Shown: positions 29,135-37,961, numbered from the stretch's first letter. The stretch: DNA of 64,000 bases from Stenotrophomonas maltophilia (GCF_006970445.1 NZ_CP033877.1:1558750-1622749), one strand, 5' to 3'. Notes: a model not told the origin generated them from the letters alone. A program made the numbers and translations.

Positions 29135-29908
29135 ATGACCGAATTCGTCGTCGCCATTCCGGCCCGCTATGCCGCCTCGCGGCTGCCTGGCAAGCCGCTG
29201 CGCCCGCTGGGCGGCGAGCCGCTGGTGCTGCACGTGGCACGCCGCGCGCTGCAGGCCGGCGCCACTGAGGTATGGGTCGCTACCGACGATCAGCGCATTG
29301 CCGACGCGTTGTCCGGCCTGGCCGAAGTGAAGGTGGCGATGACCGCGACCACGCACGCCTCCGGCACCGATCGCCTGGCCGAATGCGCGCGCATTGCCGG
29401 CTGGGCCGATGACACGGTGGTGGTCAACCTGCAGGGTGACGAGCCGTTCGCACCGGCGGCGGGCATCCGCGCGGTGGCCGATGCGCTGGTCGCTGGCAAT
29501 GCGCCGATGTCGACCCTCGCCACGACCGTCGAGGACGCGCACACCCTGTTCGACCCGAACGTGGTGAAGCTGGTGCGCAACGTGCGCAACGAGGCGATGT
29601 ACTTCAGTCGCGCGCCGATCGCCTGGCACCGCGACGGCTTCGCACGCAGCCGCGACACGCTGCCGGACGGCCATGCCTGGCTGCGCCACATCGGCATCTA
29701 CGGCTATCGCGCCGGCTTCCTGCAGCAGTTCGCGGCGATGCCGCCGGGCCAGCTGGAGCAGGTCGAGTCGCTGGAGCAGCTGCGCGTGCTGGAAGCCGGC
29801 TACCCGATCAGCGTGGCGATCTCGCCCGAGCCGTTCCCGCCGGGCATCGACACGCCCGAGGACCTGGAGCGCGCCGAGCGGCTGCTGCAGGCGATGGCAG
29901 CGCGATGA
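29135..29908 (+). CDS. kdsB: 3-deoxy-manno-octulosonate cytidylyltransferase KdsB
   Basis: 257-residue cytosolic enzyme that activates KDO with CTP for LPS inner-core synthesis. I chose ATG 29135 because [20 protein letters not shown] aligns with family N-termini; the open frame upstream is not conserved-looking. The nucleotidyltransferase motifs [32 protein letters not shown] and [12 protein letters not shown] are intact. Its stop overlaps the next gene's start. Confidence 0.96.
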   Translation: MTEFVVAIPARYAASRLPGKPLRPLGGEPLVLHVARRALQAGATEVWVATDDQRIADALSGLAEVKVAMTATTHASGTDRLAECARIAGWADDTVVVNLQGDEPFAPAAGIRAVADALVAGNAPMSTLATTVEDAHTLFDPNVVKLVRNVRNEAMYFSRAPIAWHRDGFARSRDTLPDGHAWLRHIGIYGYRAGFLQQFAAMPPGQLEQVESLEQLRVLEAGYPISVAISPEPFPPGIDTPEDLERAERLLQAMAAR

Positions 29909-30393
29909 GGCTGCTGGTCGTCTGCCTCGGCAACATCTGCCGTTCGCCGATGGCCGAAGGGGCGTTGCGCGCACGGCTGGACGCCTCGCCGCTGGCCGGG
30001 CGGGTGCAGGTTGATTCGGCCGGCACCGGCGACTGGCACGTGGGCGAGCCGCCGGACCGCCGCGCGATCGCCTGCGCGGCCGGGCACGGCGTGGACATCG
30101 GCGGCCTGCGCGCACGCCAGCTGCAGGCCGTGGATTTCGACCGTTTCGACTGGATCCTGTGTGCCGACGAGGCCAACCTGCGTGATGCCGGGCGTCTGGC
30201 GTCGGCCGGCCAGCGCGAACGCCTGGCGCTGTACCTGCCCTGGTCGGGCGGGCAGGGGCGGGTAGCGATCCCCGATCCCTACACCGGCGGCAGCGATCAT
30301 TTCGAACAGGTCTGGTCGCTGGTCGACGATGCTGCAAAACGTGCGGTGGCACGACTGTTGCATGACGCCGACTCCGGCATAATCGGGTCATGA
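29905..30393 (+). CDS. Low molecular weight protein-tyrosine phosphatase
   Basis: 162-residue cytosolic phosphatase. The P-loop CLGNICRSP (Cys-x5-Arg) begins at residue 7, and the general-acid loop DPYTGG is present near the C-terminus. It overlaps kdsB by four bases and the following NHL protein by four. Such enzymes often dephosphorylate polysaccharide co-polymerase kinases (Wzb-like), and the LPS neighbourhood makes an envelope role plausible, but no kinase partner lies in the window. Confidence 0.92.
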   Translation: MRLLVVCLGNICRSPMAEGALRARLDASPLAGRVQVDSAGTGDWHVGEPPDRRAIACAAGHGVDIGGLRARQLQAVDFDRFDWILCADEANLRDAGRLASAGQRERLALYLPWSGGQGRVAIPDPYTGGSDHFEQVWSLVDDAAKRAVARLLHDADSGIIGS

Positions 30394-31802
30394 ACGTCCA
30401 GCCCGTCCCGGACCTGCCCGAGTTCGCCACCTGGCTCAATGCCACCCCCTGCACCCTGACCGAACTGCGCGGTCGGCCGGTCGCACTGCTGTTCGTCAAT
30501 GCGGCCTCCGCCTGGAGTGCGCAACGCCTGGCCGAGTTCGGCCAATGGCTGTCGCGCCACCCGGGCAAGCTGCAGCCGCTGGTGCTGCAGGTGCCGCGCT
30601 TCGATTTCGAGCGCGACGCCAGTGCCGCACTGAAGCTGCTGCGCCGGCAGGGCCTGACCATGCCCGTGCTGCTCGATGCCGACTGGGATGGCTGGCGCCG
30701 CTTCGGCGTTACCGCCTGGCCGACCATGGTGCTGCTGGACGCGCAGGGCCGCGAACAGCAACGGCTGGTCGGGCAGGGCGCACCCGGTGAACTGGAGCGC
30801 GCCTTGAACGCGTTGTGCCAGGGCGCGCCTTCGGCACCGCCGCGCGGCGGCAGCGAACTGCATCCGGAACCGCGCCAGTCCCTGCGCTTCCCGCAGGGAC
30901 TGGCGGTCAGCACCGAACGCCTGTACATCGCCGACAGCGGCCATCACCGCATCCTCGAATGCAGCCATGGCGGTCGCATCCTGCGCCAGTTCGGCCTCGG
31001 CACCGCCGATTTCATGGACGGCAACCTCGCCGAAGCGGCGTTCCACCGCCCGCAGGCGCTGGTGCTGGAGCGCGATTCGCTGTACGTCGCCGACACAGGC
31101 AACCACGCGGTGCGCCGTATCAACCTGCTGACCGGCATCGTCGACACGCTGTGTGGCAACGGGCGTCCCGGTGCGCCGGTGGAAGGTCCGGTCGCGCAGG
31201 CGCGGCAGGTCTCGCTGGACCATCCGGTCGGCCTGGCCATCGCCGACAACCAGCTGCACATCGCGATGGCCGGCGACAACCGTATCTGGAGCTACCACCT
31301 GGGCCAGCGCAGCCTGCAATGGCGCGCCGGCAGTGGTTCCATCGACGAGCGGGATGGCAGCGGCCATCTGGCTGCCTTTGCCCAACCGACCGCGCTGGCC
31401 GTGGTGCAGCAGGTGCTGTACGTCGCCGATGCGTTGGGATCCTCGATCCGTGCACTGCAGCTGCGCGGCGACCTGGTGCAGACGCTGGTCGGGCAGGGGC
31501 CGTGGCGCTTCGGCAGTGAAGACGGCCCGCGCGCGCAGGCCAGCCTGCAGTTCCCGCAGGCGATCGCCTTGAGCGCGGACGCCCCGCTGCTGTGGATTGC
31601 CGATACCGGCAACGGTCGCCTGCGCACGCTGCGCCTGGGCGGCGGCGAACTGACCACCCAGCCGCTGCCGCGCCGCCTGCATGGCCCGGCTGGACTGGCG
31701 GTGGGCGCAGGTGCGGTGTGGATCGCCGAGACCGACGCCCACGCCGTGCTGCGATTCGATCCCGACAGCGGCGTGCTCAGCGAAGTGCCGATCAGCGAAT
31801 GA
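30390..31802 (+). CDS. NHL-repeat protein with degenerate thioredoxin-like domain
   Basis: 470-residue protein. The N-terminal 145 residues look thioredoxin-like (RGRPVALLFVNAASAWSAQR ... GVTAWPTMVLLDAQG, with the cis-proline region TAWPT), but the CxxC site is replaced by AASAWS, so disulfide chemistry is unlikely. From about residue 165 there are repeated NHL units (FPQGLAVSTERLYIADSGHHRI; LYVADTGNHAVRRI; LWIADTGNGRLRTL) that form a beta-propeller. No signal peptide is evident. The architecture resembles NHLRC2. It overlaps both neighbours by four bases; the function is unknown. Confidence 0.8.
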   Translation: MNVQPVPDLPEFATWLNATPCTLTELRGRPVALLFVNAASAWSAQRLAEFGQWLSRHPGKLQPLVLQVPRFDFERDASAALKLLRRQGLTMPVLLDADWDGWRRFGVTAWPTMVLLDAQGREQQRLVGQGAPGELERALNALCQGAPSAPPRGGSELHPEPRQSLRFPQGLAVSTERLYIADSGHHRILECSHGGRILRQFGLGTADFMDGNLAEAAFHRPQALVLERDSLYVADTGNHAVRRINLLTGIVDTLCGNGRPGAPVEGPVAQARQVSLDHPVGLAIADNQLHIAMAGDNRIWSYHLGQRSLQWRAGSGSIDERDGSGHLAAFAQPTALAVVQQVLYVADALGSSIRALQLRGDLVQTLVGQGPWRFGSEDGPRAQASLQFPQAIALSADAPLLWIADTGNGRLRTLRLGGGELTTQPLPRRLHGPAGLAVGAGAVWIAETDAHAVLRFDPDSGVLSEVPISE

Positions 31803-33643
31803 CCGACGTTCCCGCTCCGGTCTTCGACGGCAAGGCCTTCGCGGCCCAGCTCAGCACCGCCCCCGGCGTGTACCGCATGTACGCGGCCGACGACACCCTG
31901 CTGTACGTGGGCAAGGCGCGTGCGCTGCGCAACCGCGTCGGCAGCTATTTCAACGGCAGCCCGAAGAACGCGCGGATCATGTCGATGATCTCGCAGATCA
32001 CGCGCATGGACGTGACCGTGACGCGCTCGGAAGCCGAGGCGTTGCTGCTGGAAAACCAGCTGATCAAGTCGCTGTCGCCGCGTTACAACGTCTCGCTGCG
32101 CGATGACAAGACTTACCCGCATGTGCTGCTGACCCGCGAGGACTGGCCGCGCATTGCACTGCATCGCGGCCCGCGTGCCATTCCCGGCCGCTACTTCGGG
32201 CCGTATCCCGGCGTGACCGCGGTGCGCGAAACGCTGAACCTGATGCACAAGCTGTTCAAGCTGCGCAGCTGTGAGGACAGCGTGTTCCGCAACCGCTCGC
32301 GGCCCTGCCTGCAGTACCAGATCGGCCGTTGCAGCGCGCCCTGCGTGGAGCTGGTGCCGGCGCCGGACTACGCCGAGTCGGTGCGCCGCGCTGCGCTGTT
32401 CCTGGAAGGCAAGAGCGACGAACTGACCCGTGAGCTGGGCGAGCAGATGCAGGCCGCCAGCGAGGCGCTGGAGTTCGAGCAGGCCGCGCGCCTGCGCGAC
32501 CTGATCTCCTCGCTGCGCAGCATGCAGACCCGTCAGTACGTGGACGGTCGCGCCGCCGACCTGGACGTACTGGCGGTGGCCATGCAGGGCTCGCAGGCCT
32601 GCGTGCTGCTGCTGGCCTTCCGTGATGGCCGCAACCTCGGCACCCGCCCGTTCTTCCCGCGTACCAATGGCGAGGAGAGCCCGGAGGAAGTGCTGGCCGC
32701 GTTCGTCTCGCAGTACTACATCGAATTCGAGCCGCCGCGCGAGATCCTGCTGGACCGCGAGATTCCCGACGCCGACCTGCTGGTCGCCGCACTGTCGGCC
32801 TCGGCCGAGCGCAAGGTGCAGCTGAAGTGGAACGTGCGCGGCGAGCGCGCCGGCTACGTGGAACTGGCCAGCCGCAACGCGCAGCTGACCCTGGCCACCG
32901 AACTCAACAGCCGCGACGCGCAGCACGCGCGCAGCGATGCACTGCGCGACATGCTGGGCCTGGCCGAGCCGGTCAAGCGTGTCGAGTGTTTCGATATCAG
33001 CCACACCATGGGTGAGGCCACAGTGGCCTCATGCGTGGTGTTCGACGCTGCCGGTCCGGTGCGCGCGCAGTACCGCCGCTTCAACATCAGCGGCATCGAG
33101 CCGGGCGACGACTATGCCGCCATGCGCCAGGCCATCGACCGCCGCTTCCGCCGTGCCGTGGAAGAGCAGGGCGTGCTGCCGGACGTGCTGCTGATCGACG
33201 GCGGCGCCGGCCAGCTGGCGCAGGCGCAGGCCGCACTGGCCGACCTGGGTGTGGAAGGCGTGCTGCTGGTGGGCGTGGCCAAGGGTGTGGAGCGCCGCGC
33301 CGGCCATGAAGCGCTGGTGATGCCCGACGGCCGCGAGCTGCGCCCCGGCGCGGCCAACCCGGCGCTGCAGTTCATCCAGCAGGTGCGCGACGAGGCGCAC
33401 CGCTTCGCCATCACCGGCCACCGCGGCCGCCGCCAGAAGGCGCGGATGACCAGCAAGCTGGAGGACATCCCCGGTATCGGGCCGCGTCGCCGCGCCAGCC
33501 TGCTCAAGCATTTTGGTGGCCTGGTCGGCCTGAAAGCCGCTGGCGAAGCGGAAATCGCCAAGGTGGAAGGCATCAATGACGCCCTCGCGGCACGTATCTA
33601 CGCTAACCTGCACGGGTTGGCCACGCCTGATGCGGCCGAGTAG
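31799..33643 (+). CDS. uvrC: Excinuclease ABC subunit UvrC
   Basis: 614-residue dual-incision nuclease of nucleotide excision repair. ATG 31799 overlaps the previous stop (ATGA). The N-terminal GIY-YIG domain is seen as PGVYRMYAADDTLLYVGKAR, the central UVR motif near LEFEQAARLRDLI contacts UvrB, and the RNase H-like nuclease has the conserved Asp in FDISHTMGE and LIDGGAGQL. Tandem helix-hairpin-helix motifs end the protein (IPGIGPRRRASLLKHF). The uvrC-pgsA order is conserved in many gammaproteobacteria. Confidence 0.97.
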   Translation: MTDVPAPVFDGKAFAAQLSTAPGVYRMYAADDTLLYVGKARALRNRVGSYFNGSPKNARIMSMISQITRMDVTVTRSEAEALLLENQLIKSLSPRYNVSLRDDKTYPHVLLTREDWPRIALHRGPRAIPGRYFGPYPGVTAVRETLNLMHKLFKLRSCEDSVFRNRSRPCLQYQIGRCSAPCVELVPAPDYAESVRRAALFLEGKSDELTRELGEQMQAASEALEFEQAARLRDLISSLRSMQTRQYVDGRAADLDVLAVAMQGSQACVLLLAFRDGRNLGTRPFFPRTNGEESPEEVLAAFVSQYYIEFEPPREILLDREIPDADLLVAALSASAERKVQLKWNVRGERAGYVELASRNAQLTLATELNSRDAQHARSDALRDMLGLAEPVKRVECFDISHTMGEATVASCVVFDAAGPVRAQYRRFNISGIEPGDDYAAMRQAIDRRFRRAVEEQGVLPDVLLIDGGAGQLAQAQAALADLGVEGVLLVGVAKGVERRAGHEALVMPDGRELRPGAANPALQFIQQVRDEAHRFAITGHRGRRQKARMTSKLEDIPGIGPRRRASLLKHFGGLVGLKAAGEAEIAKVEGINDALAARIYANLHGLATPDAAE

Positions 33644-33661
33644 AGAGAGAAGCACGCAAGC

Positions 33662-34288
33662 ATGAAGTTGACCCTGCCCACCTGGCTGACGTTGTTGCGG
33701 ATCGTGATGATCCCGGTGCTGGTGCTGGTGTTCTACCTGCCCTACACCTGGACCAACTTCGCTTCGGCGGCGATCTTCGGCCTGGCCGCGATCACCGACT
33801 GGCTCGACGGCTGGATTGCTCGCCGTTACCAGCTGGAGTCGGCCTTCGGTGCCTTCCTCGACCCGGTCGCGGACAAGCTGATGGTGGCAGTGGCACTGTT
33901 CCTGATCGTGCAGGGCCACCCGACGCCGTGGATGGCGTTCTGGGCGGCGGTCATCGTCGGACGTGAGATCGCGGTGTCGGCGCTGCGCGAGTGGATGGCC
34001 GAGCTGGGCCAGCGTGCCAAGGTGCGTGTAGCGATGATCGGCAAGGTCAAGACCACCGCGCAGATGGTTGCGCTGCTGTGCCTGCTGTATTCGGTGGCCC
34101 CGAACGTGCCGGTGGAAGACATCTGGATGGGCTGGCCGGTGTTCCACATCGGCGATTGGACCCTGGCGATTGCCGCCGTGCTGACCCTGTGGTCGGGCCT
34201 GCAGTACCTGCACGCCGCCTGGCCGAGCCTGCGCGATGACGAGCGCGCGGCACGCGAGCGTGCGCGGCAGAAGAAGCTGGGCAACTGA
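33662..34288 (+). CDS. pgsA: CDP-diacylglycerol-glycerol-3-phosphate 3-phosphatidyltransferase PgsA
   Basis: 208-residue inner-membrane enzyme committing CDP-diacylglycerol to phosphatidylglycerol. The CDP-alcohol phosphotransferase signature D-x2-D-G-x2-A-R-x8-G-x3-D-x3-D is complete (DWLDGWIARR ... GAFLDPVADK). Several membrane helices are present. It starts 18 bases after uvrC and ends the long same-strand run; a repeated hairpin and SMAG pair follow. Confidence 0.96.
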   Translation: MKLTLPTWLTLLRIVMIPVLVLVFYLPYTWTNFASAAIFGLAAITDWLDGWIARRYQLESAFGAFLDPVADKLMVAVALFLIVQGHPTPWMAFWAAVIVGREIAVSALREWMAELGQRAKVRVAMIGKVKTTAQMVALLCLLYSVAPNVPVEDIWMGWPVFHIGDWTLAIAAVLTLWSGLQYLHAAWPSLRDDERAARERARQKKLGN

Positions 34289-34293
34289 GCCCC

Positions 34294-34332
34294 GGGGTCG
34301 GATCCCTTTCCGAAGGAAAGGGCTCTGACCCC
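34294..34332. repeat. Hairpin repeat after pgsA
   Basis: An interrupted inverted repeat: GGGGTC...CCCTTTCC paired with GGAAAGGG...GACCCC around a short loop. Repeats of this form (GGGTCGGATCCCTTTCC) are recalled from Stenotrophomonas intergenic regions. Here it directly follows the pgsA stop and could terminate the run. Confidence 0.6.
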
Positions 34333-34344
34333 ATCGATGCGCCC

Positions 34345-34445
34345 ATCCACGCATGGCGTGGATCTACTGGAAATTTTGCATCCACAGATGATGCGGATCC
34401 ATCGGTTTGCGGGGATGCTGTAGTAGATCCACGCCATGCGTGGAT
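34345..34445. repeat. Inverted pair of SMAG (GTAG-type) REP elements
   Basis: Two 23-base units in inverted orientation: one ending in GATCTAC (34345-34367, read on the minus strand as GTAGATCCACGCCATGCG) and one starting GTAGATCCACGCC (34423-34445). Both have the stem ATCCACGC/GCGTGGAT. This belongs to a different stem subfamily from the pair at 1365-1439. Confidence 0.85.
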
Positions 34446-34484
34446 ACGCGGTGCAAGTCGCTCCGCAGACCCTGAAAAAAGCAC

Positions 34485-34512
34485 TTGACGCCATTCCCAG
34501 AATAGGTAGAAT
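34485..34512 (+). promoter_or_regulatory. Promoter of tRNA-Gly copy 1
   Basis: TTGACG (34485-34490) and TAGAAT (34507-34512) are separated by 16 bases and lie 12 bases before the mature tRNA 5' end, a strong sigma-70 match. Confidence 0.8.
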
Positions 34513-34524
34513 TTCGCCTCCCAA

Positions 34525-34600
<76 letters not shown>

Positions 34601-34608
34601 GATTCAAG

Positions 34609-34636
34609 AAAAACGCTCCCTGAAGGGAGCGTTTTT
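34609..34636 (+). terminator. Terminator of tRNA-Gly copy 1
   Basis: Stem AAAAACGCTCCC / GGGAGCGTTTTT with a TGAA loop, eight bases after the tRNA end; the T-tract is part of the stem, so it also serves the converging Rrf2 gene. Confidence 0.9.
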
Positions 34637-34663
34637 CGTTATGCGCGGCCGTGTCCACGCGGA

Positions 34664-35224
34664 TCAATCATCATCCTGTGTCGACGCACGCGCACGCATG
34701 CCGGTGATGCGTGCTTCCTCGCGTGCCACCTGACGGTCGGCAAACCACTCCTGCACATCTCCCGCGAAACTCGCCGGTCGCCCCTTGCCCTGCACGCCCT
34801 CGGCGATCGAGGCCAGGCTGGAACGCGCGAGCTCCTCGCGCATGGCTTTCTGTGCATTGATCATCACCGCGTGGATGCCGCACACGCCACGGTTGGCCCA
34901 TCGGGGTGGGGCACCATCAAACAGCGCGCAGCGCCCACGGATTTCCTGGCAGTCGAACAGTGCCTTCTGTCCCTCAACGGCATCGACCACATCCAGCACG
35001 CTGATGTCTTCGGGCGCACGCGCCAACTGGTAGCCGCCACGGATACCACCCGTGGACTCGACGATGCCGGCCTTCTCCAGCTTGGGGAAGATCTTTGCCA
35101 TGAAGGCCGCAGGCACGCCCTGAAGCTCGGCCAGGTCGCGGCTGCTTGGCCGCTGCTCCAGCGGCGGGACCAGCCAGAGCAGGCAGTGCAGGGCGTACTC
35201 GACGCCCGTTCCGATGTGGGCCAT
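34664..35224 (-). CDS. Rrf2-family transcriptional regulator with Fe-S cysteines
   Basis: 186-residue winged-helix regulator of the Rrf2 family (IscR/NsrR relatives). The N-terminus MAHIGTGVEYALHCLLWL and the recognition region (SSRDLAELQGVPAAFMAKIFPKL) followed by the wing GIRGGYQLAR are typical. Three cysteines in the pattern FDCQEIRGRC ... GVCGIHAVM could hold an Fe-S cluster. It extends about 30 residues beyond the core with a charged tail. It is divergent from an NDH-2-like flavoprotein gene, and the sequence ATAACGCGGACT occurs before both genes, indicating self- and neighbour control. It probably senses redox or nitrosative stress. Confidence 0.92.
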   Translation of the reverse strand: MAHIGTGVEYALHCLLWLVPPLEQRPSSRDLAELQGVPAAFMAKIFPKLEKAGIVESTGGIRGGYQLARAPEDISVLDVVDAVEGQKALFDCQEIRGRCALFDGAPPRWANRGVCGIHAVMINAQKAMREELARSSLASIAEGVQGKGRPASFAGDVQEWFADRQVAREEARITGMRARASTQDDD

Positions 35225-35242
35225 GGGACCGGTCCATAAAAA

Positions 35243-35260
35243 ATATAACGCGGACTATAG
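35243..35260. promoter_or_regulatory. Candidate Rrf2 half-site before the Rrf2 gene
   Basis: ATATAACGCGGACTATAG matches one arm of the long palindrome at 35387-35429 in the core TAACGCGGACT and lies 20-36 bases upstream of the Rrf2 start, a position suited to autorepression. Confidence 0.6.
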
Positions 35261-35384
35261 GGGCCTGAGTTACCCGCCGCAACCCTGCGGAACTTCATGC
35301 AGATCTTTGATTTCATTGGCGTTGTGGCGGGGAAAAGGAATAGGGCAGGGAGGCGCTGGCCTGAACCGCGCCGCCGTCAGGCGC

Positions 35385-35429
35385 TTGCACCACATAACGC
35401 GGACTCATATGATCCGCGTTATGTGGTGC
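35385..35429. promoter_or_regulatory. Long palindromic operator with embedded promoter of the NDH-2-like gene
   Basis: Perfect 17-base inverted arms (35387-35403 and 35413-35429; core CATAACGCGGA / TCCGCGTTATG) flank a nine-base centre. A plus-strand promoter lies exactly inside: TTGCAC (35385-35390), 17-base spacer, TATGAT (35408-35413). A dimeric repressor on the arms would cover both promoter boxes. The transcript would have a leader of about 90 bases before ATG/GTG 35510. The neighbouring Rrf2 protein is the obvious candidate binder. Confidence 0.7.
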
Positions 35430-35509
35430 GCCGCTGCAGCACATCGCCCGCGCCCGTGCCGTCCGGGCACCCGGGCGCCTGAACCCCCATTCCCTGAAGG
35501 ATTTCCTCC

Positions 35510-36721
35510 GTGTCCCAACGCATTCTTGTCATCGGCGCCGGCTTTGCCGGCATGTGGAGCGCGCTCGCCGCCGCCCGTCTTCTCGACCAGGTCGCGCGTC
35601 GTGATGTGGAGATCGTGCTGGTGGCGCCGTCGCCGGAACTGCATGTGCGCCCGCGCCTCTACGAAAAGGGACCGGAGCGCATGAAAGCGCCGCTGCAGGC
35701 GATCTTCGATGCCGTTGGCGTGCGCTACCTTGCCGGCCGCGTTGAACACATCGACGCTGCCAACCAGCAGGTGCAGGTGGTGGACACGGGTGCCGATGCC
35801 GCAACGCAGAAATTGCGCTACGACCGCCTGGTGCTGGCCGCCGGTAGTCGTCTGAACTGCCCGCCCATTCCCGGCTTGCAGCAGCACGCCTTCAACGTCG
35901 ACCAGATTGCCGATGCAGCCCGCCTGCAGGCACATGTGGAAGGCCTCGCCGCTCGCCCGCAGAGCGCGGCGCGAAATACGGTGGTGATCGCGGGCGCGGG
36001 CTTCACCGGTATCGAAACCGCGGCAGAAATGCCGACGCGCCTGCGCGAAGTTCTCGGTGCCGATGCTGCAGTAGACGTCATCATGGTCGAGCGCGCCGAT
36101 GCGGTGGGCCCGGACCTGGGCGAAGGCCCGCGCCCTGTCATCACGCAGGCGCTCAAGGAATTGGGTGTGTCCTGGCGGCTGGGCTCGGGCGTCGCTCGCG
36201 TGGATGCGGAGGGCGTGACGCTGGAAAACGGAGAACGCATCGACGCCGCCACCGTTGTCTGGACGGCCGGTGCACGTGCCAGTGCGTTGACTGCTCAGAT
36301 TCCCGGCCAGCACGATGCGGTGGGTCGCCTGCACGTGGACCGCACGCTGAAGGCGAACGGTGTCCACGCGGTGTTTGCTACCGGCGACTGCGCGCATGCC
36401 GCCACCGATGACGAGGGCAACGTGGCGATGATGTCCTGCCAGCACGCGATGAACCTGGGGCGCTCCGCCGGACACAACGCCGCGGCTGACCTGATCGGGG
36501 AAGCGATGATTCCGTATGCGCAGCCCAAGTACGTGACCTGCCTGGACCTGGGGCCGTGGGGTGCGGTCTACACCGAGGGCTGGGATCGCCAGGTGGTGCT
36601 GGCCGGTGCCGAAGCCAAGGCGCTGAAGACCCGCATCAACACCGAATGGATCTATCCACCCAGTGGCGCGCGCGCGGAGATCCTGGCGTCTGCAGATCCG
36701 CTGCGGATCGTTGTGGCCTGA
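35510..36721 (+). CDS. NAD(P)/FAD-dependent oxidoreductase, type II NADH dehydrogenase-like
   Basis: 403-residue flavoprotein of the NDH-2 family. The start GTG 35510 follows AAGGA. An FAD-binding GxGxxG (VIGAGFAGMWSA) opens the protein, a second Rossmann motif for NAD(P)H (VVIAGAGFTGIETAAE) is near residue 162, and the FAD-contact motif GVHAVFATGDCAH is near residue 285. The C-terminal QHAMNLGR and LDLGPWGAVYTEGWDR regions fit NDH-2/SQR relatives. It would pass electrons from NADH to quinone without pumping protons. Control by the divergent Rrf2 gene through the embedded palindrome is likely. A rho-independent hairpin follows. Confidence 0.88.
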   Translation: MSQRILVIGAGFAGMWSALAAARLLDQVARRDVEIVLVAPSPELHVRPRLYEKGPERMKAPLQAIFDAVGVRYLAGRVEHIDAANQQVQVVDTGADAATQKLRYDRLVLAAGSRLNCPPIPGLQQHAFNVDQIADAARLQAHVEGLAARPQSAARNTVVIAGAGFTGIETAAEMPTRLREVLGADAAVDVIMVERADAVGPDLGEGPRPVITQALKELGVSWRLGSGVARVDAEGVTLENGERIDAATVVWTAGARASALTAQIPGQHDAVGRLHVDRTLKANGVHAVFATGDCAHAATDDEGNVAMMSCQHAMNLGRSAGHNAAADLIGEAMIPYAQPKYVTCLDLGPWGAVYTEGWDRQVVLAGAEAKALKTRINTEWIYPPSGARAEILASADPLRIVVA

Positions 36722-36742
36722 CGGCGCAGAAACGTTCTGCGA

Positions 36743-36768
36743 GCAACGCTCCCGAAAGGGAGCGTTGC
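36743..36768 (+). terminator. Terminator of the NDH-2-like gene
   Basis: Stem GCAACGCTCCC / GGGAGCGTTGC with a GAAA loop, 21 bases after the stop. A long T-tract is absent, but the hairpin is very stable. Confidence 0.75.
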
Positions 36769-36854
36769 GCTTCATCCCCACTTCACCGCCACTCCTTCGC
36801 CTCACCACGCGGCAGTTCGAAGCTGCATCTCCGTTCCTCCAGGGCGATGCAGCC

Positions 36855-37961
36855 ATGTCCCACACTCCCTCCGCCTACGACCACGACGTGGTCATCGTCG
36901 GCGCCAGTTTCGCCGGTGCCGCCTGCGCGCTGGCCGCTGCCCAATACGGCCTGCGCGTCTGCGTGCTTGAACGCAAGGCCGACCCCGGCGAGCGCCTGCA
37001 CACCACCGGCATCGTGGTGAAGGAGGCGATGGAGCAGACATGGCTGGGGCGCATGCCCGAACATCTGGTGCAGCACGTCGCGAACGTGCGCCTGTATGCG
37101 CCCAATCTGCGCAGCGTGTTGCTGGCCGCACCGGGCTACTACTTCCTCACTACTGATACACCGAACCTGATGCGCTGGCTGGCCAGCGAATTGCGCGCGA
37201 ACGGTGTCGACCTGCGCCTGCAGCAGTCCTTCACCGACGCCCGTCGCTGTGGTGACGGCTGGCAGGTGGAAGGGGCAGGCCGCTGCGCCTATCTGGTCGG
37301 CGCCGACGGTGCACGCTCACGTGTTGCCCAGCACACCGGCCTCGGCCAGGTGCGTGACACCCTCTACGGCGTCGAACGTGAGTTCGCTGGCCTGCAACTG
37401 CCGCAGGGCGATGCACTGCATTGCTTCGTCAGCAAGCGCTACGCGCCGGGCTACATCGGCTGGGTCGCGCAGAATCCGACCGGCGTGCAGGTGGGGTTGG
37501 CGCTGCGTCACGATCCACAACGGGTGACGCCGCCGGACATCGAGGGTTTCCTCGACCACGTGCGCGATGTGGTCGGCATTCCGCCTTCGGTGCGTCCTTC
37601 GGCCACGCGTGCCGGCCTGGTGCCCTGCGGCCGGCCGGTTGGGCCGATCACCGGCCAACGCGTGATCCTGACCGGCGACGCTGCGGGCATCGTCTCGCCG
37701 CTCTCAGCCGGGGGCATCCACTCCTCGTGGCGGCACGCCTGGGCGGTCGGTGATGCCATCGGCCGCCACCTGCGTGGCACCGGTCCACAGCCGGAGCGGG
37801 TGGCGCGCCAGGTGGCGCCGGCATTCCCTGGCAAGCGCCTGCTGCGCTGGGCGATGGATCATCTGCAGGCCGATTGGCCGCTCGATACGCTGCTGCATAC
37901 AGCTGCCACGCGCCGCATCGCCGAGCAGGTCTACTTCCATCGCCGTGGCCTGCGCACGTGA
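36855..37961 (+). CDS. FAD-dependent oxidoreductase, geranylgeranyl-reductase-like
   Basis: 368-residue flavoprotein of the PHBH-fold family. It begins DHDVVIVGASFAGAACALAAA (GxGxxG variant GASFAG) and has the DG motif YLVGADGARSRV and the second FAD motif RVILTGDAAGIVSPLSAGGIH. These match geranylgeranyl-reductase/FixC-like enzymes that act on isoprenoid or related lipids. No partner genes give the substrate; it stands alone between two terminators, before a tRNA-Gly gene. ATG 36855 was chosen because the upstream extension overlaps the previous gene in another frame and has no ribosome site; no clear one precedes 36855 either. Confidence 0.85.
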   Translation: MSHTPSAYDHDVVIVGASFAGAACALAAAQYGLRVCVLERKADPGERLHTTGIVVKEAMEQTWLGRMPEHLVQHVANVRLYAPNLRSVLLAAPGYYFLTTDTPNLMRWLASELRANGVDLRLQQSFTDARRCGDGWQVEGAGRCAYLVGADGARSRVAQHTGLGQVRDTLYGVEREFAGLQLPQGDALHCFVSKRYAPGYIGWVAQNPTGVQVGLALRHDPQRVTPPDIEGFLDHVRDVVGIPPSVRPSATRAGLVPCGRPVGPITGQRVILTGDAAGIVSPLSAGGIHSSWRHAWAVGDAIGRHLRGTGPQPERVARQVAPAFPGKRLLRWAMDHLQADWPLDTLLHTAATRRIAEQVYFHRRGLRT

